Shown: positions 9,678-17,733 of the stretch, one piece after another
How positions within the stretch are numbered: position 1 is the first letter of the stretch
Layout: each line of letters starts with the position of its first letter
Origin: Roseibium alexandrii DFL-11
Lineage (GTDB): Bacteria; Pseudomonadota; Alphaproteobacteria; Rhizobiales; Stappiaceae
Assembly (NCBI RefSeq): GCF_000158095.2
Contig: NZ_CM011003.1
Location: 1-64,000, forward strand
Direction: 5' to 3'
Length of the DNA stretch: 64,000 bases
The notes under the pieces: generated by a model
Database searches by the model: none
What the model saw: only the letters and a program-made list of their open reading frames with translations
Told to the model about the DNA's origin: nothing
Made by a program: the position numbers and the translations under genes

Positions 9678-10076
9678 TTAGCGGGTGATCAGCGAGAACG
9701 AGATGTCGTTCTCGGTAAGCTGTATGCCGAGATGAGTGGCCTCGGGTTTCCGGTCAAAACTTGGAATGAGCAGATCGGCATCGATAAACTCGACGCCATC
9801 GTCGCCGCCAAAATGCTGACGCTTGTAGTCCCACCAGTCGGAATTGGCCTTCGGATCGCATTCGCCGGCATAGACGACGAGCGGTCTTTTTCCCTCGGTG
9901 AGCTTGCCGTTCGACATGACGTAGACGCCCTCGTCGCCTACCAGCCAGAACCCTGGCTTTTCGCGCTCGCTTGATCGATCGCCAAAATAGGGATTGCGGA
10001 AACCGCCATTGGCGGCGGCATCTGCTTCACCGCGCGCAATGACCTTGCGGACTGCGGAAATTGCAAAGGTGAACAT
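9678..10076 (-). CDS. DUF3085-like plasmid protein (132 aa)
   Basis: ATG 10076 (MFTFAISAVRKVIARGEADA) has GAGGTG just upstream. The start four codons further up is less likely because it lies over that ribosome site. The protein is small and soluble, with the blocks GFRNPYFGD, PGFWLVGDEGVYVMSNG and LVVYAGECDP that I associate with DUF3085 proteins of rhizobial plasmids. Its gene lies eight bases after the stop of the DUF1419-like gene (10085), so the two are probably co-transcribed. Function unknown. Confidence 0.8.
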   Translation of the reverse strand: MFTFAISAVRKVIARGEADAAANGGFRNPYFGDRSSEREKPGFWLVGDEGVYVMSNGKLTEGKRPLVVYAGECDPKANSDWWDYKRQHFGGDDGVEFIDADLLIPSFDRKPEATHLGIQLTENDISFSLITR

Positions 10077-10084
10077 GGCGCACC

Positions 10085-10681
10085 TCACGCGGCTGCAAGC
10101 GCAGGAAGGTGGCGCAGTTGAACGGGCAGCTTTTCCGAAATCTGCGCGTCGCTCAGGCTTTCGAGCAGCTGAAACCGCGTCCCAGGCTGACTGTGCACGA
10201 AAACGGTGCGCTTGCCGCGATGCTTAGGGCTAAATCCCTCGCCGGCATATCCGCGATAATCGTCATGGGTGGCACTCCAGATATGTTCGAGCCGCTCCTC
10301 GCGGGTCATCGCCTTAACCGGCCAGCGCTCGCGGAGGGCGATAGCCTCGCGCATGGCATAGGGAGAGCGCGGATCGGACAGATCGCAATAGGCGTGGAAG
10401 AACCGCATCGCGCCGTTGATGTGCAAGTTATAGAAGACGCTGGTGACGCTGCCGGTCAGGAATTCGCGCATGGCGAACATGTCACCGCGCATCCAGAGCG
10501 GCGGCAGGATGTCGAGCATATAATCGTGCTGGTCTTGCGCGATCTCGAACCATTCGCCGGCGTAAAGCGCACTATCATCCTTCTGCCAGCGATCGGGTCG
10601 CCGGGCGTGACGGTCGAAGAGACGGAACATCTGACGGCGGTCGGTAACACCGAAATAGATCTTGCGGATGGGAGAGGTCAT
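10085..10681 (-). CDS. DUF1419-like plasmid protein (198 aa)
   Basis: The start is ATG 10681, with GGAGCC seven bases upstream; a TTG five codons earlier is also in frame. Residues IRKIYFGVTDRRQMFRLFDR, then LYAGEWFEIAQDQHDYMLDI, match proteins annotated DUF1419 on rhizobial plasmids as far as I recall. It has no signal peptide or membrane segment and no known catalytic motif. It precedes the DUF3085-like gene by eight bases. About 210 bases without a gene separate it from the toprim gene (10892). Function unknown. Confidence 0.78.
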   Translation of the reverse strand: MTSPIRKIYFGVTDRRQMFRLFDRHARRPDRWQKDDSALYAGEWFEIAQDQHDYMLDILPPLWMRGDMFAMREFLTGSVTSVFYNLHINGAMRFFHAYCDLSDPRSPYAMREAIALRERWPVKAMTREERLEHIWSATHDDYRGYAGEGFSPKHRGKRTVFVHSQPGTRFQLLESLSDAQISEKLPVQLRHLPALAAA

Positions 10682-10891
10682 GGCGGGCTCCTTCAAGGCC
10701 TGTCACGGGCTGGAGCGCGGTGCACCCTGTCGGTATAACCATCTTCTTCAGCCCTTCCGGACCCTTTCTTGGCGCCGCCTCTCCGGTGACCTGGGTCAAG
10801 GGCCGGCGTCAGCCGGGCGGAGCTTCACCCTTGACGCAGGCAGCGGGCATGCGGCAGCCGTTTTTCTTCATTCTCCTCTCGTTTTCCTTTC

Positions 10892-11785
10892 TCACTCTTT
10901 CTCTTTCAAACAGGCGTTCCAGTCGTCGGACGGTGGTCTGAGCCGCTGCCAGTTGCAGCCGTTCTCTTCCGCGAGGATCCGTAGGCGCTCTGCAAAGGTC
11001 TCGCCCTGGCTGTTGGCGTCTGTGGCCGCGACCAGGAGAACGTCGGGGCGGCTGGCAAGCCCGTGCAGGGCCGCTTCGGTCGAAGGCGACCAGCCTCCGC
11101 CGGTGCTTAGGTAAAGCGATCCGGGTCGCAAGTCTTCGATTGCCGCTAGACTCATGGCGTCGATCGCCGCCTCGGTGACGCAGAGACGCGTTGCATCAAC
11201 CGGCCCCAACCGGAACAGGATCTTGGCGCCACCGCTCGCGAACCCGCGCCACCTCGGCCCCCGTTCCTCCCAGCCGGTGACGTGACCGGCCTCGTCGGTA
11301 TGACCGGCCCACATGCTGCCGTGCGGACCATCGCGTAGCAGGTCGTCCGCAACGGCTCGTCTCAGAATCGGTTCGGGGATGCCGCGCGCATCGTGCAGAT
11401 AGCGCCAGGACGACGAACCGCACCAAGGCTTGCGGCGGTTTTGCCAGCGTTGCGTTCCCGTCTGGTGCGGCGCCTTCTCCCTGGCCTGGCGTATCCAGGC
11501 GGGCTCAGCCGGCCTAAAACCGACGAGGTCTGTGACGACATGAAGGGCCGCAGCAAACGGGAGACCGTCGAGATGTTCGACGAGGCGAAACACGTCGCCC
11601 TTGGCCTCGGACAGGGGATCGAACCAGCCCCTCCCTTCATGAATGACAATGATGATGTTGCCGTCGCGGCGATATTTGACCGCCCTGCGTGTACTTTCCT
11701 GCCTGTCGACGGCAAAGCCGGAAGACTCAAGAACGGCGCCGCAGGCGACTTTTTCCTTCAGCTCTTTAAGGTCTGCTTTTTCCAT
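10892..11785 (-). CDS. DUF3991/toprim-domain protein (TraC-like primase fragment family), 297 aa
   Basis: The N-terminal part (residues about 1-110) shows the DUF3991 pattern, including AVKYRRDGNIIIVIHEGRGW and FDPLSEAKGDVFRLVEHLDG. The C-terminal half carries a toprim fold: VTEAAIDAMSLAAIE with the conserved Glu, LYLSTGGGWS, and VLLVAATDANSQGE with the Asp motif. Toprim proteins of this type are related to DNA primases and are common on conjugative plasmids, where they may prime the transferred strand. Here there is no zinc ribbon or helicase part, so primase activity is uncertain. It lies upstream of, and in the same direction as, the DUF1419/DUF3085/methylase-helicase genes. Confidence 0.85.
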   Translation of the reverse strand: MEKADLKELKEKVACGAVLESSGFAVDRQESTRRAVKYRRDGNIIIVIHEGRGWFDPLSEAKGDVFRLVEHLDGLPFAAALHVVTDLVGFRPAEPAWIRQAREKAPHQTGTQRWQNRRKPWCGSSSWRYLHDARGIPEPILRRAVADDLLRDGPHGSMWAGHTDEAGHVTGWEERGPRWRGFASGGAKILFRLGPVDATRLCVTEAAIDAMSLAAIEDLRPGSLYLSTGGGWSPSTEAALHGLASRPDVLLVAATDANSQGETFAERLRILAEENGCNWQRLRPPSDDWNACLKEKE

Positions 11786-12128
11786 TCATTTTCCGCGTTC
11801 CGTGCGGTCCTTTGTTCGGGTTTCCGTTCCCTAGCATTTCGGGAGGTGAAACCGGAGGCCGCGAAGGGCAAGGCAGGACAAGGGCGTGGATGGTGCGCTG
11901 GAGTTGTGCAGGGTCGGCATTTTCGTCGCCAGAAGCGGCGACAGCGTCCCTTGCCGGCCGCTGCGCGCAAGCGGCACGGGACTTTTCCTGTTCGCGCCTG
12001 GGGCAACCTACTGCCAGCGTCAGGGATGGACGCCCGGATGGGGGAAGACCGCGTGCGGGCTTCAGCTTTGCCAACAGCCCGGCCCGGAGGGCGACGCTAA
12101 GTGACAAATCAAACGCCTGCAGCAAAAT
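11786..12128. other. Intergenic stretch without a supported gene
   Basis: Between the divergently oriented toprim gene and the four-gene QueC-like operon, the GC-rich frames here show Arg/Pro-rich shadow composition and no start with a convincing ribosome site. I see no RNA gene or repeat; the only recognisable signal is the promoter at its right edge. Confidence 0.5.
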
Positions 12129-12165
12129 TTGACATTGTCAGATATTTTTCGTTATATTTCTGACA
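12129..12165 (+). promoter_or_regulatory. Promoter with palindromic operator of the QueC-like/ImmA/PIN operon
   Basis: TTGACA (12129-12134) and TTATAT (12152-12157) are 17 bases apart, or TATATT (12153-12158) at 18. The local AT-richness contrasts with the GC-rich surroundings. An inverted repeat TGTCAGA (12136-12142) / TCTGACA (12159-12165) brackets the -10 region. GGAG at 12167-12170 then serves the first gene (ATG 12178), leaving a very short leader. The XRE-domain protein encoded third in the operon is the natural candidate to bind the repeat; that is inference. Confidence 0.6.
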
Positions 12166-12177
12166 TGGAGATTTACC

Positions 12178-12741
12178 ATGAGCGATGGACCGCATAGAAG
12201 CCTGCCGATGCTGCAGCGCTGGAGGGACGTAGCCGAAAGGGCCGCCAAGTCGATTTTTTCGGCCGAAGACGTGCGCGAGGCCGTCACCCATGCATTGCGC
12301 AAAGACGCACAAGGGCTTCCGGTCGAAGCGGTTCGCGAGGTGTTGGGTGCCGGAAGTCAGGGCTATCTTTTCGCCGAAGACCGGCTGGCAGAAATAGAAG
12401 CGCTCAGATCAGGCTGCCGCGGTTCCGCTTTAGGCAACGCCTTCATCGACTGCGCGATCGAGGCCGCGTGCGACGGACTGTTCGGCGATGCCGCCTGCCG
12501 GACGGCATTGACGAACGCGCTTGAACAGCATACCCGCGATCACTTCCGCGGCGTAGAAGAACACTACCTGCGCGAAGCCAGTGCGCGAAGCGCTTGCTTC
12601 GTTCGTGACCGCCTTGATGCGACCCGCAGCGGTTTTGCTTTCAGTGCGCTCGCGAGCGATCTGGCTTCACCCGGTGCAGGGCGCAAGCCCGCCTCGCGCC
12701 TGCCCAGACATACCGGACTCGACGAGGGGCCTCCCCTATGA
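12178..12741 (+). CDS. Unknown protein, first gene of the QueC-like operon (187 aa)
   Basis: ATG 12178 follows GGAG at seven bases. The product is a helical, soluble protein without signal peptide or recognised motif. It has five cysteines (in SGCRG, IDCAIEAAC, AACRT and RSACF) and an Arg/Pro-rich C-terminal tail ending HTGLDEGPPL. Its stop overlaps the start of the QueC-like gene (ATGA at 12738-12741), so the two products are probably made in fixed ratio and may bind each other. In the Qat defence system a small unknown protein (QatB) similarly precedes the QueC-like QatC. I see no sequence match I would trust, so that parallel is only positional. The rest of Qat (ATPase QatA, TatD nuclease QatD) is absent. 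Confidence 0.8.
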   Translation: MSDGPHRSLPMLQRWRDVAERAAKSIFSAEDVREAVTHALRKDAQGLPVEAVREVLGAGSQGYLFAEDRLAEIEALRSGCRGSALGNAFIDCAIEAACDGLFGDAACRTALTNALEQHTRDHFRGVEEHYLREASARSACFVRDRLDATRSGFAFSALASDLASPGAGRKPASRLPRHTGLDEGPPL

Positions 12742-14111
12742 GTTCCGGTGCCACTCAAATCTGGATTCCTGAAAGGTCGATCGAAGTCGTCGAAAGCGGG
12801 GGCGCTGCGTCCTGTGGCTGGGTTCCCTTCGATCTCGGGCGGGATTTCGAGTTTTCTACCGAAGCCCTTGAGACCTATGCTTTCGCAAGCTGGGAGCCCC
12901 TCATCTATGACGCCATGGTCGTCGCGGCGGCGATCGAATATGGCGACAGGATATTGAAGCGACCCCCGAGGGGATGGGCGCGCCGAATTTCGCTGCGTAT
13001 TCCTGTCCATGACCCCGATCGATGGAATGAAAGCGAGCTGTCGGAGGCCTTGCTTGATACTGCGGGCTTCCTGACGGGCGATTACTGGTCGGTCGAGTTT
13101 GTCGCCCGAGCCAAGGCGGCGCCGTCCCCGCAAAGTGCCTACCTGAATCTGCCCGTGGCGACCGAAGCGATAATGGCGTTCAGCGACGGAATGGATTCAC
13201 GCGCCGTAGCGGGGCTGATCGGTTCGGGGCTGGGACCAAAGCTCGTGCGCGTCCGCGTGGGCAGCAACGATATCGGGCGGCCGGACAAGAAGAACCGGCG
13301 CGAACCCTTTACCATGGTTCCCTATGACGTTCCCTGCAATATGCCAAACAGGGAAGCCAGCGCGCGGAGTCGCGGGTTCAAGTTTGCTCTGATAAGTGGC
13401 ATTGCGGCGTATCTGTCCGGCGCGAGCGAAATCATCATCCCCGAAAGCGGGCAGGGTGCCATTGGACCAGCCATCGCTCCCGTCGTTCATGCCTATCCGG
13501 ACTACCGGAACCATCCGCGGTTCACGCAAAGGATGGAGCGGCTGCTGAAAGCGCTTTTCGGGAAGGAAATCCGCTACGTTTTCCCGCGGTTGTGGAACAC
13601 GAAAGGGGAAACCTTGCGGTCGTTCGCTACCCTTCCCGAAGGAAGCAACTGGCATACGACGCGGTCGTGCTGGAGAAGCAACCGCTGGTGTTCGGTCAAC
13701 GGCAAGAGGCGTCAATGCGGGGTTTGCGCTGCCTGTATGTTGCGGCGGCTAAGCGTCCACGCGGCCGGTCTAACCGAGGCAGACGACGCCTATGTCTGCA
13801 CTGATTTGACGGCTGCCAGTCTGGATGAGGCCGTCGACCGCGACTTTACGAGGATGACTCCCGCCTACCGCCAGTATGCGATTGCGGGTGTCTTGCACTT
13901 GGATCATTTGGCCGACTTGGCGTCCAAAGATGGCCTCCCCGTCGTTCGCCGCCATGCCGCCTTGCTCGGGCCGGCACTCGGGCTGGGCAAAGAGCAAACT
14001 AAAGAATCTCTGACGCGGATGCTGTCGGAACATACCGGTGAATGGAAGGAGTTCGTTCGTTCGATGGGAAGTAATTCTTTTGTCAGGCAGTGGGTACGGG
14101 CAGGCCTATGA
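12738..14111 (+). CDS. QueC-like PP-loop ATP-dependent enzyme (457 aa)
   Basis: The core resembles QueC, the ATP-dependent enzyme that makes 7-cyano-7-deazaguanine. A PP-loop pyrophosphatase motif SDGMDS lies at about 149-154 (QueC has SGGxDS). A zinc-type cysteine cluster SCW...C...C-G-V-C-A-A-C-M-L-R-R spans about 310-340, matching the SC...CGxCxxC..R signature. At 457 aa it is about twice the length of housekeeping QueC (about 230 aa). The extra N-terminal 140 residues and long C-terminus are typical of QueC homologues in defence loci (QatC, type IV CBASS). No other queuosine genes are nearby, so a role in tRNA modification is unlikely. It is translationally coupled to both neighbours (ATGA at 12738; stop at 14109-14111 overlapping ATG 14108). 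Confidence 0.85.
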   Translation: MSSGATQIWIPERSIEVVESGGAASCGWVPFDLGRDFEFSTEALETYAFASWEPLIYDAMVVAAAIEYGDRILKRPPRGWARRISLRIPVHDPDRWNESELSEALLDTAGFLTGDYWSVEFVARAKAAPSPQSAYLNLPVATEAIMAFSDGMDSRAVAGLIGSGLGPKLVRVRVGSNDIGRPDKKNRREPFTMVPYDVPCNMPNREASARSRGFKFALISGIAAYLSGASEIIIPESGQGAIGPAIAPVVHAYPDYRNHPRFTQRMERLLKALFGKEIRYVFPRLWNTKGETLRSFATLPEGSNWHTTRSCWRSNRWCSVNGKRRQCGVCAACMLRRLSVHAAGLTEADDAYVCTDLTAASLDEAVDRDFTRMTPAYRQYAIAGVLHLDHLADLASKDGLPVVRRHAALLGPALGLGKEQTKESLTRMLSEHTGEWKEFVRSMGSNSFVRQWVRAGL

Positions 14112-15292
14112 GCGCAATGATAGAAAGCCTGCCAGACAGTGAAATCGGGGAGCGGCTGCGCATCGCGCGCGAGGCCGCCGGACTAACGCAGGCTGCCGCT
14201 GCCGAAAAAATCTGTGTTGCGCGCACGACTATCGTTGCCATCGAACGGGGACAGCGCCGTATTAAGACGAACGAGCTGCAAGAGCTCTGTTCGCATTACG
14301 GAACTTCCGCGAATGCTATCCTCCGGCAGGAAGCCGTCCATCTGGATATGGTGCCGAGGTTCCGCAAGCTTGCCCAAAGTGCGGACGACGCTGCCGAGCG
14401 CGCGGCCGGCCTTCTTAACGATCTGGTCAGCGCCGAAGTCGAACTTGAAAACGCGCTCGGCATCAAGCGTGTGCGTAACTACCCTCCCGAACGGCCTATC
14501 TTGCCGGGCGATGTCCGGCAGCAGGCGGAGCAGGACGCGCAGGACCTTCGTGACTGGATGGGGCTCGGGGCGGGACCGGTTCTCGATATTGTATCGTTGC
14601 TTGATCTCCAGCTTGGCATAAGGGTCTATGTCCGGCCTCTGGACGGGAAGATTTCGGGGCTGTTCGCCTATAACGAGGCAGTGGGCGCGTGCATGCTACT
14701 CAATGCCGCTCATCCGGTCGGTCGCATCATTCAAACCGGCGCTCACGAACTCGGTCATTTCAACTCGGCAAGACGGCAACCAGAGATCCTAACGGAAGGC
14801 GAAGTACCGCACTCCCGAGAAGAGCGCTATGCAGACCATTTCGGACGTTGCTTCGTCACTCCTGCACGGGCGGTGAGACAACGCTTTGCTGAAATCACTG
14901 CCGGACAAAGCCATCTCACGCGCCGGCACATAATCCTTTTGGCAAGCGCCTTCGGGGTCGCCCGTGAGGCCATTGTTCGCAGGCTTGAAGAATTGAGGAT
15001 TGCCAAGCACGGCACCTGGGACTGGTTTCAGGCCAATGGCGGGATCACCGACGAGCAGGCGCGTCAAGTGCTGGGGGAACTTCCTGTCCGCGGCAGCAGT
15101 CTTCTTGAAGCACAAGGGGCGGTGCCGCCGCGGCTGGCGCTGCTCGCGCGCGAAGCGTGGAAGCGCGGCTTCTATAGCGAAGGGCAGCTAGCGCGCCTTC
15201 TCAAGCTCGATCGCCATGAGGTACGGGAGCTGCTGGACGGAGTCGAAAACGAGGAAAGCGAGGCCAATGAGCTTGTCAAGCTTCCTTACTAA
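14108..15292 (+). CDS. XRE-HTH + ImmA/IrrE metallopeptidase regulator (394 aa)
   Basis: Start ATG 14108 overlaps the upstream stop; an earlier in-frame start at 14090 would lie deep in the previous gene. Residues about 10-65 form an XRE helix-turn-helix (IGERLRIAREAAGLTQAAAA, TTIVAIERGQRRI). Residues about 150-260 form the ImmA/IrrE (COG2856) zinc peptidase with HELGH at 213-217 and a downstream Glu-rich helix (EERYADHFGRCF). In ImmA systems such proteases cleave a repressor to switch on genes on damage; here HTH and protease are fused. The C-terminal 130 residues (AREAWKRGFYSEGQLARLLK) form a second helical domain seen in XRE-ImmA proteins. It probably controls its own operon through the palindrome at 12136-12165. 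The PIN gene starts inside its 3' end. Confidence 0.92.
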   Translation: MSAMIESLPDSEIGERLRIAREAAGLTQAAAAEKICVARTTIVAIERGQRRIKTNELQELCSHYGTSANAILRQEAVHLDMVPRFRKLAQSADDAAERAAGLLNDLVSAEVELENALGIKRVRNYPPERPILPGDVRQQAEQDAQDLRDWMGLGAGPVLDIVSLLDLQLGIRVYVRPLDGKISGLFAYNEAVGACMLLNAAHPVGRIIQTGAHELGHFNSARRQPEILTEGEVPHSREERYADHFGRCFVTPARAVRQRFAEITAGQSHLTRRHIILLASAFGVAREAIVRRLEELRIAKHGTWDWFQANGGITDEQARQVLGELPVRGSSLLEAQGAVPPRLALLAREAWKRGFYSEGQLARLLKLDRHEVRELLDGVENEESEANELVKLPY

Positions 15293-15881
15293 GGCCCCGC
15301 GAACGATCGTGATTGATGCAAGCGTTGTTATAAATCTCAACGCTACGGATTGTGCCGCCGCGATACTGGGTGCCGTTCCGTCCCCTTTTGCCGTCACGGG
15401 CAATGTTCGTGCGGAACTGCGTCACGGTTCGCGTAACGGCCACAAAGACGAAGAACGGTTGAAGGCTCTTGTAGACGCCGGAGTAGTCGGCGGCGCCGCC
15501 CTCGACGCGGCAGGGCTTGCGATTTACGAAACTCTGATCAGCGGCTCGGCTGCGATGACGCTTGATGACGGAGAGGCGGCGACGATCGCCTGTGCCGTCC
15601 AGATGAACGGAATAGCGATGATCGACGAGCGGAAGGCGCGGAAAATCTGCGCCTCGCGCTTCGGGTCTTTGCCGGTCGTTTCCACGGCAGAGCTGCTGAC
15701 GGACAGCTTCACTGAAGCGGTGCTCGGACGCCAAAGACAGATCGAAGCGATCATTGCTGCCTTGCAAGGTGCGCGTATGCGGGTTCCGCCTGAGCATATC
15801 GACAAAGTCGTAGGGCTGATCGGCGCATCGAACGCCGCCTCTTGCCTCAGCTTGCCGCGCACAGCACGGGCGGCCTCGTAG
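15267..15881 (+). CDS. PIN-like domain protein, candidate toxin nuclease (204 aa)
   Basis: ATG 15267 (MSLSSFLTKAPRTIVIDASV) lies 26 bases inside the preceding gene; the longer in-frame start at 15216 is unlikely. The PIN fold is indicated by the first Asp at residue 17 in TIVIDASVVINL, a Glu in VRAELRHG, an Asp/Glu pair in LDDGEAATIACA, and a final Asp in IAMIDERKARKI. PIN domains are metal-dependent RNases, often toxins. Pairing of a PIN-like gene directly behind an XRE-ImmA/IrrE gene is a recurring toxin-antitoxin-like arrangement. Here it closes an operon that also contains a QueC-like enzyme. RNase activity is inferred from family; the acidic residues all look present. Confidence 0.85.
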   Translation: MSLSSFLTKAPRTIVIDASVVINLNATDCAAAILGAVPSPFAVTGNVRAELRHGSRNGHKDEERLKALVDAGVVGGAALDAAGLAIYETLISGSAAMTLDDGEAATIACAVQMNGIAMIDERKARKICASRFGSLPVVSTAELLTDSFTEAVLGRQRQIEAIIAALQGARMRVPPEHIDKVVGLIGASNAASCLSLPRTARAAS

Positions 15882-15990
15882 GGTAACGCAGAGCGCAGCA
15901 ACACCGCTGCCATTTTTGAAACCAAGTCGCACAGGCCAGAGCTTGGTGAATAGGGATCAAAAACAACAACACGATCCCTCTACCTGACCT

Positions 15991-16656
15991 TTAAGCCGGG
16001 TCGTCTTCATAATACATTGAGTCGTCGACGCTTCCACCTGTCTCGAAGTCCGGCTCTTGGTACGCGATGCGGGCCGCAATCCGATACATCGTCATAGTGC
16101 TGGTGAAGTTTATCTTGTCTCCGTGGAAAACCCGATCCTGGTCCTGCTCTCCGTTCAATGAACCAGTGAGCGTAGCAACAAAGGCGTCGTCCGTGACGTC
16201 GACCACGACTTCATCGATATAGAGCTCATCGAAATAGGCATTCGTCGAAGCAATCTCTCCCGACAGTGCATCCTCGATGAGCATCGGGTCTTCCATGACA
16301 TAGGAGTTAATCTCGTCGCTGAGGTCTCTAGCGTGCCAGACCTTGCCGGAGAAATAACCCTCATCGACCAAGTATGCGGTGATTTCCTTTGCAAGGTCGT
16401 CGACGGGTTGAAGATCGGTGGGGACCTGATTGAGCTCACTTTGCCGTCGGCCCATCAGAGCGAGGTCGGGAATAAGAACCGCTGCAGCCTCTATGGCTTC
16501 GACTGGATATTCGACTTCGGCTTGAAGCGCTGCCGCGGTCCCGTAGCCGAAATAAGCAGCAACGAGTTCATGGGCGTGGCCGGATTTCAGTTTGGATCCG
16601 GTCAGGTTGCGATAGGTCTCGCGCAGACGGTCTGCGCATTCTTTTTGGATAGACAT
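15991..16656 (-). CDS. Hypothetical acidic protein (221 aa)
   Basis: ATG 16656 (MSIQKECADRLRETYRNLTG) is preferred; an in-frame start at 16713 is possible. The N-terminal 50 residues, with SGHAHELVAAYFGYGTAAAL, resemble a small helical domain seen at the start of several plasmid-borne hypothetical proteins and some glyoxalase-related ones. The rest is acidic and unrecognised, with an Asp/Tyr-rich C-terminus. It has no signal peptide or membrane segment. It converges on the PIN gene and diverges from the abiE operon. The roughly 330 bases upstream, up to 16989, hold only the abiE promoter. Function unknown. Confidence 0.75.
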   Translation of the reverse strand: MSIQKECADRLRETYRNLTGSKLKSGHAHELVAAYFGYGTAAALQAEVEYPVEAIEAAAVLIPDLALMGRRQSELNQVPTDLQPVDDLAKEITAYLVDEGYFSGKVWHARDLSDEINSYVMEDPMLIEDALSGEIASTNAYFDELYIDEVVVDVTDDAFVATLTGSLNGEQDQDRVFHGDKINFTSTMTMYRIAARIAYQEPDFETGGSVDDSMYYEDDPA

Positions 16657-16935
16657 GACAATCCATTTCTCACCGGCGTCTGTGAGGGGTGGTCGCAAGC
16701 GCTTCATGAACACCCTGCGCCGGCTGAATGGTTGCCGTTCAGGTTTTCAAATCGAATTCACTGCCGCCTTTTGGGTCGCTTGCAGCCCTGGCGATCGGCT
16801 CCGAGTCGGAAATATAAGCCATGGCGGTTCGAATCGCAATCTGGAGGAATGCCGCAAGGTACGCGATGACGCGGTGAAAATTTTTTAGGAGCTCTTGTCA
16901 GGTTGCACGCGTGAAGCCGTATTAGGTCGACCTCG

Positions 16936-16963
16936 TTGGCACTGACCAAAATTTGTATATAAT
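16936..16963 (+). promoter_or_regulatory. Promoter of the abiE-type toxin-antitoxin operon
   Basis: TTGGCA (16936-16941), a 16-base spacer and a consensus TATAAT (16958-16963) lie 26 bases before the ATG of the AbiEi-like gene, which has GAGGG as ribosome site at 16979-16983. AbiEi antitoxins of the type IV systems repress their own promoter by binding repeats here; I see no clear repeat pair. Confidence 0.55.
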
Positions 16964-16989
16964 CTTCGGTCACTCAATGAGGGAATCCA

Positions 16990-17733
16990 ATGCCTAACCC
17001 CACGTCCGACACACTTAACCGCGTTCACGCGCGTATCGCAGCGGGTGCCCCCGCTGGGGTGTGGTCGCGAGCAGACTTCCTAGACATTGCAAGTCCGAAC
17101 GGGATCGAGAAGGCCCTGCAACGGTTGGCCAAAAGTGGAGATATCCGGCGCCCGTGTCGAGGCCTCTATGACAAGCCGACCACAAGCAAACTAACTGGCA
17201 AGATGGTGTTCCCTTCGATCGCATCATTTGTCGATGCAATCGCGCGGCGCGACAAGCTGCGGGTCCTCGTCGATGGAATGACGGCGGCCAACGATTTGGG
17301 GCTGACGACGGCAGTCCCGGCCCGAAGCACGATTTATGCCGACACCTACCCAAGGACGATCGAAATCGTCGCCAACACTGGAGACCCGAACGCGAAAGAA
17401 CCTATCGTCTACAAACTCGACTTCAAGCGGATCTCCGCCAAGACAGCTTTCTGGGCCGGACGGCCGGCCATGCGCGTGGTTCAGGCTTTGTCATGGTTTC
17501 GCGACGATCGCACGAGCCTGGATGCGGCCGTCAACGGGATTGTCCGACGGCTCTCAAGCGCTCCGGAGCGCGACGCAATTGTTCAAGACCTAAATCAGAA
17601 TATCCAAGCTGTTTCCGCTTGGATGTACCCGGTAATCGAAAAAATCACGCGAACACTGTCGACCGACGAAAACTCGAACGACGCATCGCAGCCATCTGAT
17701 ACGACGGGGGCACATGCAGAAGGCCTTCGCTGA
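16990..17733 (+). CDS. AbiEi-like antitoxin / transcriptional repressor (DUF6088 type), 247 aa
   Basis: The N-terminal winged-helix part is visible as VWSRADFLDIAS then IEKALQRLAKSGDIRRPCRG, followed by LYDKP, a pattern typical of DUF6088/AbiEi antitoxins. The middle, FVDAIARRDKLRVLVDGMTA followed by LTTAVPARSTIYAD, fits the same family. Such proteins repress the operon and neutralise the partner nucleotidyltransferase without direct binding (type IV). Length is normal. The next gene starts 20 bases before its stop, so the pair is translationally coupled. The pair opens a defence island reaching to 23917. Confidence 0.88.
   Translation: MPNPTSDTLNRVHARIAAGAPAGVWSRADFLDIASPNGIEKALQRLAKSGDIRRPCRGLYDKPTTSKLTGKMVFPSIASFVDAIARRDKLRVLVDGMTAANDLGLTTAVPARSTIYADTYPRTIEIVANTGDPNAKEPIVYKLDFKRISAKTAFWAGRPAMRVVQALSWFRDDRTSLDAAVNGIVRRLSSAPERDAIVQDLNQNIQAVSAWMYPVIEKITRTLSTDENSNDASQPSDTTGAHAEGLR

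Noticed and set aside
12738..14111. Housekeeping queC of queuosine synthesis
   Set aside because: The protein is about twice normal length, the motif is SDGMDS, and no queD, queE, queF or tgt is nearby.
12178..15881. Calling the QueC-like operon a Qat system
   Set aside because: Qat needs the ATPase QatA and the TatD nuclease QatD; neither is present, and the first small protein has no trusted match to QatB.
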